Shown here: piece after piece, positions 54,928 through 64,000 of the stretch | Numbering within the stretch: the stretch's first letter is position 1 | Layout of the letters: each line of letters opens with the position of its first letter | Assembly (NCBI GenBank): GCA_021396245.1 | Contig: WNYE01000119.1 | Coordinates: 35,546-99,545, forward strand | DNA: 64,000 nt | From: Sporothrix humicola | Taxonomy: Eukaryota > Ascomycota > Sordariomycetes > Ophiostomatales > Ophiostomataceae | Reading direction: 5' to 3' | Program-made: the position numbers and the translations under genes | The notes under the pieces: generated by a model | Told to the model about the DNA's origin: nothing | Seen by the model: only the letters and a program-made list of their open reading frames with translations | Database searches by the model: none

Positions 54928-55596
54928 CAACACCAGCAGCAGCCGATACTACAGCACCAGCAGCACCAACAGCAGCAGCTACCACAGCATCAGCAGCTGC
55001 CTCAACCGACACACCCTCAACACCAGCACCATCCACAGCAGCCGCCACAACACCCGCAGCACCAACAGCATCATCAACAACAGCATCCGCACCAGCAGCA
55101 CCCACAACACGCACAGCATCAGCAAGCGCCACAGCACCAAGCGCCTCTGCCATCACCGCAGCCTGCTACGCCACGGTCGGCCAGCGGTGTGGGCGGTGCT
55201 CCGTACTATGCGCTGCCCGGGTTCCAGAACCACCTGGACCAGCTCGAGCAAGAATACGATGCGGCCGACGACATCATGGAAGACCCCGCCGAGACGCCCG
55301 ACACGCCCTCTGGACCCAACCACCCGTACCCCGTGACGGCCTTTTCGGCAGCACCTCCACCTCTGAGCCTTGCAAGCCCGGCCACCAGCGTGGCACCCTC
55401 TACAGCTTCCTCGATGAACCTGGGCGCCGCAGCCGGCAATGGTGCAGCCCCTGGTGGTGCGGTGAGTGGAGGTGCCAACGGGTATCCCTCGATGACCCAG
55501 CTGCTCGACCCGGCGCTCGACTGGGATCCGTTCGGTCTCAGCGCCAGCATGCAATTCCCGACACAATTCTCCTTTGACACGAGCAACACGCGATAA
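53852..55596 (+). CDS. bZIP transcription factor, fungal Yap/AP-1-like basic region
   Basis: Exons are 53852-54245 and 54362-55596 (116-nt intron), giving 542 residues. An acidic Asp/Ser-rich N-terminus is followed by a basic region at about 57-83 containing NRQAQAAFRERR, the N-x-x-A-Q-x-x-F-R pattern of Yap1/Pap1-type bZIPs, and a leucine zipper at about 88-130. The intron falls just after the zipper and splicing restores LLEKGIDVQAEL. The C-terminal half is low-complexity: Pro/Ser-rich, then a Gln/His tract (54892-55150) with 13 consecutive Gln codons, and ends in an acidic-aromatic segment (LDPALDWDPFGLS) that could be an activation domain. I cannot name the orthologue. The 5' leader is long and has two short upstream ORFs, suggesting translational control. 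Confidence 0.9.
54892..54930 (+). repeat. CAG/CAA polyglutamine tract
   Basis: Thirteen consecutive Gln codons (nine CAG, then CAA), followed by about 220 nt of imperfect CAG/CAC repeats encoding Gln and His. It is a length-variable microsatellite inside the bZIP coding region. Confidence 0.9.
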
Positions 55597-58500
55597 AACA
55601 ATAAAAGCGAATTAAGCGATAATTTCCACTACCAGCGCCTCGCATATATTATGGTCGGCTAATTCTCCGCTGTCGTCGACATTGCAGCAACTTGATACCC
55701 CTCAAAATACGAGCCACGACCCGACGCCTGCTTTCTATTATGAACGAAAAAAGTTGCTGCTTCTACTGTCTTTGCATAACAACCGGGGAGTTTGGAGAAG
55801 AGCGTTTCTTCTCAGCTACATTTCCTTAATTTCTTTTCTCTGCTACATATTTTGTTTATTTCTCGGGCGGACAAAAAATCAGCATCTGGGAGTAAAAAAA
55901 CACATACTTTATACCACACTGGAAAAACTCACATATGGAAGGGGCGGATACTTTGATTATTGCTACGTCTGATTTTGGCCTACTTGTTCTTGCTTTTTGG
56001 GGGTTCTGAAAAAAAACACACACATATCATTATTGGGGGCATGTTTCTGTTTTTTTTTTTTTTTTTGTTTTTTTTGTCTTTTTTTATGTTTTACGGCTGG
56101 GTGTTCTACAAAAGTTCTTTTTCCCTCTTTTTCTATACGATTATGCAAAGCTTGCTTTCTTTCTCTATCGTCTTATTGGGATTTCGCGTTTCGGCTGCAT
56201 GGTTTTGTCTATTTCTGTCATGATTTTACGCTTTCATTTTCTCGGCTACGTGGGGGAATGAACTAAAAAAAAAGTTGAGTTTTTGCTTTCATTTTTTTTG
56301 GATACGGCAAATGAATGAATGATGTATATCTCACCACCTTTCTGTTCGATTGTTTTTATTTGCGGTGCAAGAGCAAAAAGAAAAAGAGGCAGCCCCTCCA
56401 GAACCACTACATACTACATTTAATAGAAAAGACAGCGTCTTTTGTACAATAAAATTTAAAAGAAAATTATTTTCAAAGTTGTTTCCGATTCCGTGAACAT
56501 TCAGCGCCCCAGTGTCCCAACAAATTCCGGAAAGCGTACAAGGGGCCACGAGGACCATGCACAGACGTAGGAAGCTCGAGCCAAAGGCGGGGGAGAGGGC
56601 GGGGGTCCAGTTCAATGTTCATCGTGTACTCAGTCCACTCAGATTTGTTATGCATGTTTGCCGTGTACAGAGCTGGCGACATTTCACTGGATACGGAAAG
56701 AGGTCACGTTGCCAATTTCTGTTTCTGGCTCTCTTTTCTGTTCCTTTCTGTTCCTCTCACCCAACCCAATGTCTTCATGCCTTATGCTCCCGCTCCCCCG
56801 CATTACGGACCCTTGCTCGCCTGTGAAGCATCTCCCCCCGCTGTGTGACGAAAAGGATTGGAGCGGGAGAGGAAACAAAACGTGGACCAAGCAGATGGGA
56901 GAGACAGCTTTCCTGCAGCCACGCATCCCATGTGCTCTATGCATCAAATCATCTGCGGGATGCATTATTTTGAACGCCTTTAGACGTTGAAGTTTGGGCA
57001 TCCCGCCGGTTGGGTTGGACGTGGGAGTTGAGCCCAGTCAGGACGAGGGTTGAAAAGGCGCTATTACGTACAAGAGTGCCAGTGCGTCCACGATCATAAG
57101 GCTGAAAGCTTCAACTGCCAAAAGCCCATTGACGGACGACCTTTGAATGTTTGTCTTCATGAACACTTTTTTGTTTTATAAAATGACGATGGTCTCGGTT
57201 GAGACGGATTTTGGTTCTGATATTCACAAAACGTGGCCATGCATCACGAAACAGCCTTACATATCAAGCACGTGGGACAATTGTTCGACCATTGAAACAA
57301 TGCAAAACTATTTAATTATTTGATAAAATTGTGCTTCGTTGTAGAGCAGTAACACAAACTGTAAAACAGAATAAATAAACAGAGGCAAACCAGGGCATAT
57401 ATTGACAGTGTGTCGTCAAGCCTTCTCATACAACGCTGTGATAGGACCAAAACATGACAAGGACACAGCCTTGCAATTGAGTTCCCAATGCATGAGATCT
57501 TTTCCGGTTCATGTTTCAGCCTCATATTATTTCCTTTGTAGTCTTTGACTGCTTTCGACTACCTCAGAGTATGGGTGTGCTTTCGTGCTTTCTGGCTACA
57601 TTGCCCCTATTTTGGTTATCGATTGAAGCGTTATCGATACCGAAAGTAAACAAACCAGCTTGTGGTCTCTCCTCCTCCATACAAATACCATATAAAATGG
57701 TGAGACCAGTCCGTCACTACTCGATATGTCAACAAAATAGGAACCAAAAAGAATCGTGTGTTTGCGTGCCCATTTTCCGAGGTGACACAACCACAAGGCT
57801 TTTTCTGGAGCCATCCTACTGACAACATCATGACTCTATTCTCACCTTTATTCAACGTCAATCACAGCCAAGAGTATGTTCCGTTAAAGTTCCATCGAAA
57901 ACATTTTTCCGTATGTCCAAATGCGAAAAATTGTTTTCAATATATGCTGCCGTACGATCATATTTGGTGGGTGATTTCAGTTGACCTTGGAGTGTGCAGT
58001 TTCGTCTCGCACAGCAGCGCAATGAAGTAATCGCCTTGTCACAACCAGTGATTCACCGCACCTTCTCACTATTGTGTCCTGTAGCCCACATTTGTTCATT
58101 AGAACTTGCTATTTTCTTGCGCATTGTAGACCTCACGGAAAGTCTTCTTCTTGATCACGGTAATGGCCACTACTCGGTCACCTACTCCACCAGTCCAATT
58201 GCGATATATCATTGGCCGCCTTGTTGAGATTGACCTTTATTATCACTAACCTTCACCTCAGATTATATCACATTCACCTTTTGGCTACGTTTTATTCATA
58301 TCTATAGTTGCGCAAAGTGCGTTTTAAGGGCCTCCGATGCTGTGTCGGAGCGAGGTGTGGCCCGCAAATAAGTGACCGCCAACGACCACCGCCATCGTGC
58401 CTTCCCAACACGGTGAATCGTTCCTTCTTCATCGGGAATATGTTCCAACAATAGTGAAATTTTTTCATTATTTGTGGTCTATCAAAACTTTTATATATAG

Positions 58501-58818
58501 AGGCCTTGCCCTCCAAGGTGTCCAGAAAAATTCTTCTCCTTCTCTCTTCTCTCCTTCATCACACATAAAAGTCAATACCCGTTGCGTCTCTGGGCCTGTA
58601 TCTCAAAGCATCATACGTCAACCTTTCTCTTTCCAACCACAGCGGCAGATGCAAGGGCAGGACAATCCAACCATTCCATTATTCTTCTTTTCCTCGCCAA
58701 TCCGAAGCCAGTTGTCCGCCGCCCGGTCCCCTTCCGCCTTCAACATAACAAACAACGCAAAGACGCTGACCAGAGGCACCGAGCGAGATCACACATTACA
58801 GTGCACCTTGCAGCACGC
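55597..58818. other. 3.2 kb intergenic region downstream of the bZIP gene
   Basis: The left part is AT-rich bZIP 3' flank with T runs (T17 near 56050). From 56,300 to 58,480 I see only short frames without protein-like composition. The right end holds the promoter and leader of the repeat-motif gene. No RNA gene or mobile element is recognised. Confidence 0.45.
58491..58499 (+). promoter_or_regulatory. TATA box of the repeat-motif gene
   Basis: TTATATATAG lies about 320 nt before the proposed start, followed within 60 nt by a C/T-rich stretch (CTTCTCCTTCTCTCTTCTCTCC), the typical fungal transcription-start environment. It is one of the clearest TATA elements in the window. Confidence 0.5.
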
Positions 58819-58891
58819 ATGGGCTCCGACCCCGGTAACACGATTGCCTCCACGTATATCGGCCCTCGGAATGAAGACATCAGTTACCTGA
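58649..58891 (+). promoter_or_regulatory. Overlapping upstream ORF before the repeat-motif gene
   Basis: The first ATG after the TATA box and C/T tract opens an 80-codon frame that runs past the proposed start at 58819 in a different frame. Either it represses translation of the main frame or the true N-terminus is joined by an intron I could not place (no splice pair tested joins the two frames). Confidence 0.4.
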
Positions 58892-60129
58892 CCGCGCCTG
58901 AGGAAGGTGCAGAGGATGGGTTAGGCGCTCAGTCCTCATTCATCTGGGTGCCGCGTGCCGCTGCTAAAGAGGTCGATGACATTACTGATAGCGGGCTGGG
59001 CGCTCAGTTCTCATTCACCTGCTTTCGGGGGAAGACCTCCGACGCAGGTGGTGAGGGTGGCGCTCAGTCCTCATTCATCTGGGTGCCAGCTTTCGGGGTC
59101 GCCAACGACATCGAGGGCGGCGTCGAGAGCGAGTTGGGCGCTCAGTTCTCATTCATCTGGGTGCCGGTGGACGCAGACAACGAGGACGAAGATGATGGCG
59201 ATCTCGACTACGAACACATGTCTGACGAGGAGCTGACCGGTGACGCCGAGACTGCTCTACTTCGCAGATTTCGCAATTGTCTTCATGGCATTGAGCGAGA
59301 CCAGAAGGTGAATGACGAAAAAGGCAAACAAGATCTCAGCAAGTCATCAACACCGGACATCCTCGTGGATGTGGGCGATACCAACGATCCGGACATACAT
59401 CAGCCTGCCGTCACCGCCGTGGCACCGAAAAACACGCCTGAAATCGCCCTCCAGCTCGCCCAGCGCATCCTGGTTGCGGTCAACCGCAACCTCAATCTCA
59501 ACCTCAATCTCAACCTCAACCTCAACCCCAATCTCATCAACCAGAGGCTCAAACTCAAACTCAGACTCAATAATATTGCCGACTCAGAGCTGCTTGCCCG
59601 TGTCATTAACGGTACTCCGAGTCAATTCTATTCATGGGTCTCTTCGAGTCTCACCTCGCCCGATGCCAGCTCCAACTCTACGACTGCGACTTCATACTTT
59701 GACATCAACGGCGCCGACGCCTTCCATCCTTCAGTTTCCGGCGTGCCTCTCACTACACTACAAACGAGCTCCTCTTCCCTCACTCCGGACGTGTACTATA
59801 CACCTCCCACAAGTTATGAGAATTCGCCGGATCCATCTTCCGATGATGGAAATAGAAACAGAGGGGAGGAGGGGAAGGCGATGAGTTTCGGTAAAAATTA
59901 CGTTGATGGAACTCATGGCGAGAATAATAGCGACCACAGTGAAGAGGACTACGAGTTCATTTTCGCTATGGACGAGGATGATGCTCCTGCCTCTCTCACT
60001 GCTATGGCCGCTACCACCGCCTCCTCCTTTATCCATAACCGAGCCCGGGACATAGACGGAGACTTTGATGTTATGGACGATACGTTCTTGGTCGTCGAGA
60101 CATCAACTTCGACAGACACCACCAAGTGA
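58819..60129 (+). CDS. Unrecognised acidic protein with four GAQxSFIWVP repeats
   Basis: A single open frame of 436 residues from the first in-frame ATG (gcacgcATGGGC). Four copies of an 11-residue motif, consensus (L)GAQ-S/F-SFIWVP, start at residues 35, 60, 80 and 106; copy 2 diverges to SFTCFRG. They are separated by acidic Gly/Asp/Glu linkers of 9-15 residues. The DNA of the copies is nearly identical (units at 58921, 58996, 59056 and 59134), so they are recent duplications or under strong constraint. After an acidic patch comes DEELTGDAETALLRRFRNCL, then an Asn-Leu dipeptide run (59488-59541), a Ser/Thr-rich region and an acidic C-terminus (EEDYEFIFAMDED). There is no signal peptide or membrane helix. 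I recognise no family; it may be lineage-specific. A strong TATA box upstream argues for a transcribed gene. Confidence 0.6.
   Translation: MGSDPGNTIASTYIGPRNEDISYLTAPEEGAEDGLGAQSSFIWVPRAAAKEVDDITDSGLGAQFSFTCFRGKTSDAGGEGGAQSSFIWVPAFGVANDIEGGVESELGAQFSFIWVPVDADNEDEDDGDLDYEHMSDEELTGDAETALLRRFRNCLHGIERDQKVNDEKGKQDLSKSSTPDILVDVGDTNDPDIHQPAVTAVAPKNTPEIALQLAQRILVAVNRNLNLNLNLNLNLNPNLINQRLKLKLRLNNIADSELLARVINGTPSQFYSWVSSSLTSPDASSNSTTATSYFDINGADAFHPSVSGVPLTTLQTSSSSLTPDVYYTPPTSYENSPDPSSDDGNRNRGEEGKAMSFGKNYVDGTHGENNSDHSEEDYEFIFAMDEDDAPASLTAMAATTASSFIHNRARDIDGDFDVMDDTFLVVETSTSTDTTK
58921..59166 (+). repeat. Four in-frame 33-nt repeats
   Basis: Units 58921-58953, 58996-59028, 59056-59088 and 59134-59166 share GGCGCTCAGT-C/T-CTCATTCA and mostly ATCTGGGTGCC. 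Spacings of 75, 60 and 78 nt are all multiples of three. Only the third quarter of unit 2 differs substantially. Confidence 0.9.
59488..59541 (+). repeat. CTCAAC/CTCAAT hexanucleotide microsatellite
   Basis: About nine imperfect copies of a six-base unit encode alternating Asn-Leu inside the repeat-motif protein. Confidence 0.85.
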
Positions 60130-62209
60130 CAGAGGTCGGTGTAGGCTTTCTTGACAAGAGATGCTCACCTATGGCTTGAAAAAATACCCTCATCTTTTCG
60201 AAGTCATATTTACAAATCTTTCATGCACAACATCAAAGGAAAAGGGAAATGACTGGTCATTTATACGGCGTCTAGAAAGGAAAAGGGAAAATGGTCGAGG
60301 GGGATATGAATCTATGAAGTGCTTCGGCGTTGAGTACAGGGAGAGGATATGGTTATGGCGTTACTCGATAATTTATTGTATTTCGGTTCGTGTTCCGTTC
60401 ATACTCTGCGATGGCTATGGATACTCTAGTTCAATTTTTTTTTTTCCAATCATAAGTTACGAATTATCTTTGTTTTTTATTCATTATGTCTAGAGTTGCC
60501 ATGAAAGAATTAACCCGATGTCTCGTAAGGATGACATTTATTTGTGATAGAAATTTATGCCGGTAAGATAACAATGAATAGAACTGGGGTGTAAAGTAGA
60601 AAGATAAATACGGAGCTATGAGATCAGTCAAAGCTGATTTACGACAAATCTGAGCTGCATGATCTGTACAGATCCGATGGCTGATGCTGCATTGGAGATC
60701 AAACAATGGCACCAGTCAAGGACTCCAGTTAAGCTTCAATCCTCAAATCCTCACCTTAAATTGACAACATTTTCAGATTGCTTCTGCTGAATCTCCAACG
60801 GCTTCGTATTATTTTTCTGCATTTTCTTTTAAGTACTTTTAATCATCAGAATATTCGACAATCCCTTGCTTTGTTGGTTGTTGTTGCAGCTTCTAGCTTG
60901 TAGTTGAAAACACGTGATGTACAGTGCTACTCACAGTGCACGTCGTGACTTTGCACAGTCATTTTGCGAAGCCCTAACTAAGCGTACGGCTTGGAGAGCC
61001 CACACACAAATTATTTTGTGGGGTAGTAATTGCCCTTTCGCTGTCGGAATTGGGATAGCTCCGGCTGCATGGGAGGGGGAAGCTCAACCCGGCTACGGCT
61101 TTGGGGAATGACGAGCAGCAACAGTCACCAAAAATAAAGAAAAAGTGCGGAAGCAATAAAGCGGAAGGAAGCACATGGGGGTCGAATCAATGGGAAGGCA
61201 GTCACGGTCCTACGTACTCAGTACGACCGGGGGCACGGCCATTCGGTCTGTTCGGTTGGGAACAAACACGTTCGAGATGATCGCTCTTTCCTTTCTGCGC
61301 TCGTTCCTGAGTTTCCTAGCCAGACGCGAGGTCTTGTGACGTAAAATGGTCGAGAGAGTCGACGGCTCGAGGAAAGAGCGACCGAGGCCGGTGGAAGATG
61401 GTTAGTCTCTTTGAGACTCGGAAGGAGACGCCAGCAAGCTCAATTGGCTTTGTAGACAGCTGGATGTTGAGTGAATGGTGACAATCACCGAGTATCGAGC
61501 TACTTTTCGAGGGAGACGGGTGACACGGTAAACAATGCACAACCGTCCTGAGCAACGAGTCAGCGGAGACTGAGGAGTAAGAGAAGAGGAGAAAAGAAAA
61601 GAAAAGAAAATCATCTCCGCTCATTCTCAACAGTGTGAGAAACATCAGTCGTTCGTTCCTTCCCTACTGGCTCCGCACCTGCCCCATGGCTGTGGCTTTC
61701 GCCGTTTTCAGTAGTAGCAAGCAAGGACAGTGACTTGCCGTGGTATCTGGACGTGAAATTTTCCGCCATTGTCACGCAAAACGGGTACTTTTGAGCGTAC
61801 CAAAACTGCACCAAAGAGCAAGTATCTATCTCCAAATGGACCGGTCTTTTTTACTATTTTTTTCGTCGTGCTACTTTTTTTTGCTGGTCGCTCCCGCCGT
61901 CCCATTTTTAGACTTCTTTTCGCGCAAAATTTAATTGGTTTATTGGCTTTTTGCTTAGATCCATTTTCCCACTTGCCTTTTTTCTCATACTTTGGTTTTT
62001 TCTTCCTCCTTCCTCTCTTTTCCCCTTCCCTCTCTTTTTCCTTCTCCCCCCCTCCCCCCTTTCGAAGCCTCTCTTTTTCTTCTCTCTTCTCGCCTCTTTC
62101 GCAACGACGATAACGATCGATCTCTCCCCAATCCGAAACCCCTCCAAACCCATTGTTGCGATTCCGTTTTCGCCTTTTTTGAAAGGCGAACCAGGCCAAG
62201 GCGACAACA
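60130..62209. other. 2.1 kb intergenic region before STM1
   Basis: AT-rich 3' flank to about 60,870, then sequence without protein-like frames, and finally a C/T-rich leader of STM1 from about 61,980. No RNA gene or mobile element is recognised. Confidence 0.5.
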
Positions 62210-64000
62210 ATGTCTGTCGCCTCGAAGGTACGTTGCAGAATTTCGCTCTAGTTTTGTTTTTGTCCGCCCGTATTTTTTTTTTGTCTTCGCCCTATCGCCG
62301 CTCCGCTTCGAGATTTCGAGATTCATCGGTGACTTGTTTGGTCCCTCGGCTCGACATGCATACGCCCCTTTGTCCTCGCGGAAAGAAGAGTCACCGTCCT
62401 GGATCCGACCCCGGCCTACCGCTACTCCTCACCGGCTCCTCTCGCCTGCGCCGAGCGCGTCCCTCGGCATCTCCTCATCGCGACGTTGCCCCGGCAGCCG
62501 ACGACGACCTTCAGCCATGCCATGCTTCGACATACCGACACCAAGCTACCGGACACCAGACGACATCCGTATCGACATCAGCTTCGTCTCAGTCTGGAGA
62601 AATGGCGTGGCTTATGGGTTTTCGGTTATGACATCGGGTCATCGGGATCTGGACAAACAATCACATCGCCGGCAGCTCACCCATTCGCCTGGGCTCGACT
62701 TAGTTCCGACTACTGCTTTACTTCTTGCACTATTTCAGCATATTGCCTCCCCAGAATGCTAACTTTCCATGCTTCATCAGAACCCGTACGACCTCCTCGG
62801 TAAGAAACATCTCAGACCTCGATATATCCCGCTTACGCACCCAATCCGTGATGGCACAAGCCTCCCTTGTCTCTCTTCGACAAGCTGTCCATCCCATAAG
62901 ACTCGCTCGGCAGCTTGACACCGTGGCGCGACCACACAGAAAGCTGGGAAAGAAAGAGATGAGAAGGGAGCTTGGGCCATCTACCGGACAGGGGGCGTGG
63001 GCCACAACGCAATATATTCCGTATCCACGGCGCATCCACACCGCCATATGCGCCATACGGGGTGGACTGCATTTGAAAATGGCAACAAATTACTAATATC
63101 TCTTTCCTTCGTTACAGGCAACGAGGATGGTGATGCCGCTGCCGCTGGTCCCGTTAAGACCGTGAAGGCCGACGCTAAGGCCCCGGCCCGCCGTACTGGT
63201 GCTTCCGGCAACGAGGCTGGTACGTTTGCCCCTTAATTGAGTCCCGACAGAGACAGCCCAAGTGGCTTGGAACCCTGACTAACGCCAATTTCAGCTTTCC
63301 GCGACCGCAACGCTGGTGCCGACCGCAACCGGAGCAAGCCCACCGACGAGGCTGCCCGCACTGGTGCCCGTGGTGGCTCTGGTGCCCGCGGCCGTGGCGG
63401 CCGTGGCGGCCGCTTCCCCCGCGAGCGTGACGACCGTCACTCCAAGGGCCTCCCTGGGTGAGTTATTTTTAGCCCTAGTTGTTTCAACCGCCCTTTGTCT
63501 GCCCAGTACTAACCATGAGTAGCGCAACTGAGAAGCACGCTGGCGGCCACACCGAGGGTGAGGCCGAGAAGCGCGATGAGGAGGCCGGTGAGGCCATTGC
63601 CAAGTCCGACGAGAAGGCTGCTGCCGCTGAGGACGCTACCGCCGAGGAGGAGGCTGAGCCGGAGGAGAAGCAGGTCTCCTACGACGAGTACCTCGCCCAG
63701 CAGGCCGAGAAGAAGCTCGCCATTGAGAGCGCTCTGTCCGTCCGCCAGGCCAACGAGGGCACCAAGACCAACAAGAAGTGGGACACTGCCAAGCCCCTGG
63801 TCAAGGAGGAGGACGAGGAGTTCATTGCCGGCTCCGGTGGCAAGGCCAAGCGCGAGCGTGAGCGCAAGGTCAAGCAGGTCGTCGAGATCGACCAGCGCTT
63901 CGTCGAGCAGCCCGAGCGCGGCCGCGGCGGCTTCCGTGGCGGCCGTGGTGGCCGTGGCGGCGAGCGTGGCGACCGTAGCGAGCGCCCTGAGCGTGGTGAC
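62210..64000 (+). CDS. STM1: STM1/SERBP1-family ribosome-associated RGG protein (3' end outside window)
   Basis: Stm1-type protein that clamps idle 80S ribosomes and binds mRNA (Hyaluronan/mRNA-binding family). Exons are 62210-62227, 62781-62799, 63118-63219, 63295-63457 and 63523 to beyond 64000; 260 codons are present. The N-terminal MSVASKNPYDLLGNE is the Stm1 signature and is reassembled from three exons, one of only 19 nt. Exon 4 encodes a first RGG box (GARGRGGRGGRF) ending in HSKGLPG. Exon 5 has the SERBP1 core KQVSYDEYLAQQ, then AIESALSVRQANEG and WDTAKPLVKEEDEEF, and a second RGG-rich region (GRGGFRGGRGGRGG) that continues past the edge. Introns 1 (553 nt) and 2 (318 nt) are unusually long for this window. 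Codon use is highly biased (GCC, AAG, GAG), fitting strong expression. Confidence 0.92.

Noticed and set aside
58921..59166. Four units considered as a CRISPR-like array or a Kex2-processed RiPP precursor
   Set aside because: The units are coding, unevenly spaced and in a eukaryote; no signal peptide or KR/RR sites flank the motifs as in ustiloxin-type precursors.

Overview
This 64 kb window is nuclear DNA of a filamentous ascomycete fungus, most likely a Sordariomycete. The genes carry short GT-AG introns (mostly 49-116 nt, often with CTAAC or CTAAT branch sites), have GC-rich third codon positions and lie on both strands. The families present (DUF4045-type gelsolin, AFI1, TFIIIA with about ten fingers, a Stm1/SERBP1 protein, a small KR-processed secreted protein) fit that assignment; the species cannot be named from sequence alone. 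There are no operons, rRNAs, recognisable tRNAs, CRISPR arrays or intact transposons.

Left third (1-21 kb): a mitochondrial nuclease (NUC1, -), a vacuolar-type ZIP zinc exporter (ZRT3, +), TFIIIA (-) sharing a divergent promoter with RNA polymerase subunit RPB6 (+), the ER translocon J-protein SEC63 (-), a TPR/J-domain co-chaperone of DNAJC7 type (-) and a myosin-II regulatory light chain (-). Downstream of the DNAJC7 stop codon the same frame stays open for 106 codons and ends in a transmembrane segment, a strong candidate for readthrough or an unannotated tail-anchored product.

Middle (21-46 kb): the DENN-type polarity protein AFI1 (+), S-formylglutathione hydrolase (-), an 8-cysteine small secreted protein (-), a GNAT-domain protein with a long charged helix (-), the tubulin-folding GTPase ARL2 (+, six exons), a 1643-residue gelsolin/DUF4045 protein (+), Mediator subunit MED10 (-) and a disordered SP/TP-rich protein with three RVxF-like motifs (-).

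Right third (46-64 kb) is gene-poor: about 8 kb without a supportable gene leads into a bZIP transcription factor with a long ATG-depleted leader and a polyQ/H tract (+). About 3 kb further is an unrecognised acidic protein (+) built on four copies of a GAQxSFIWVP-type motif, the most unusual gene in the window. A STM1-like ribosome-associated RGG protein (+) runs off the right edge.

The genes are mostly unrelated housekeeping functions (transcription, ER import, chaperones, cytoskeleton, zinc and formaldehyde metabolism). Cytoskeleton and polarity genes recur (RLC1, AFI1, ARL2, gelsolin), but nothing indicates a co-regulated cluster. All gene models, introns and starts were derived by eye from splice signals and reading frame; exon coordinates are given in each entry.
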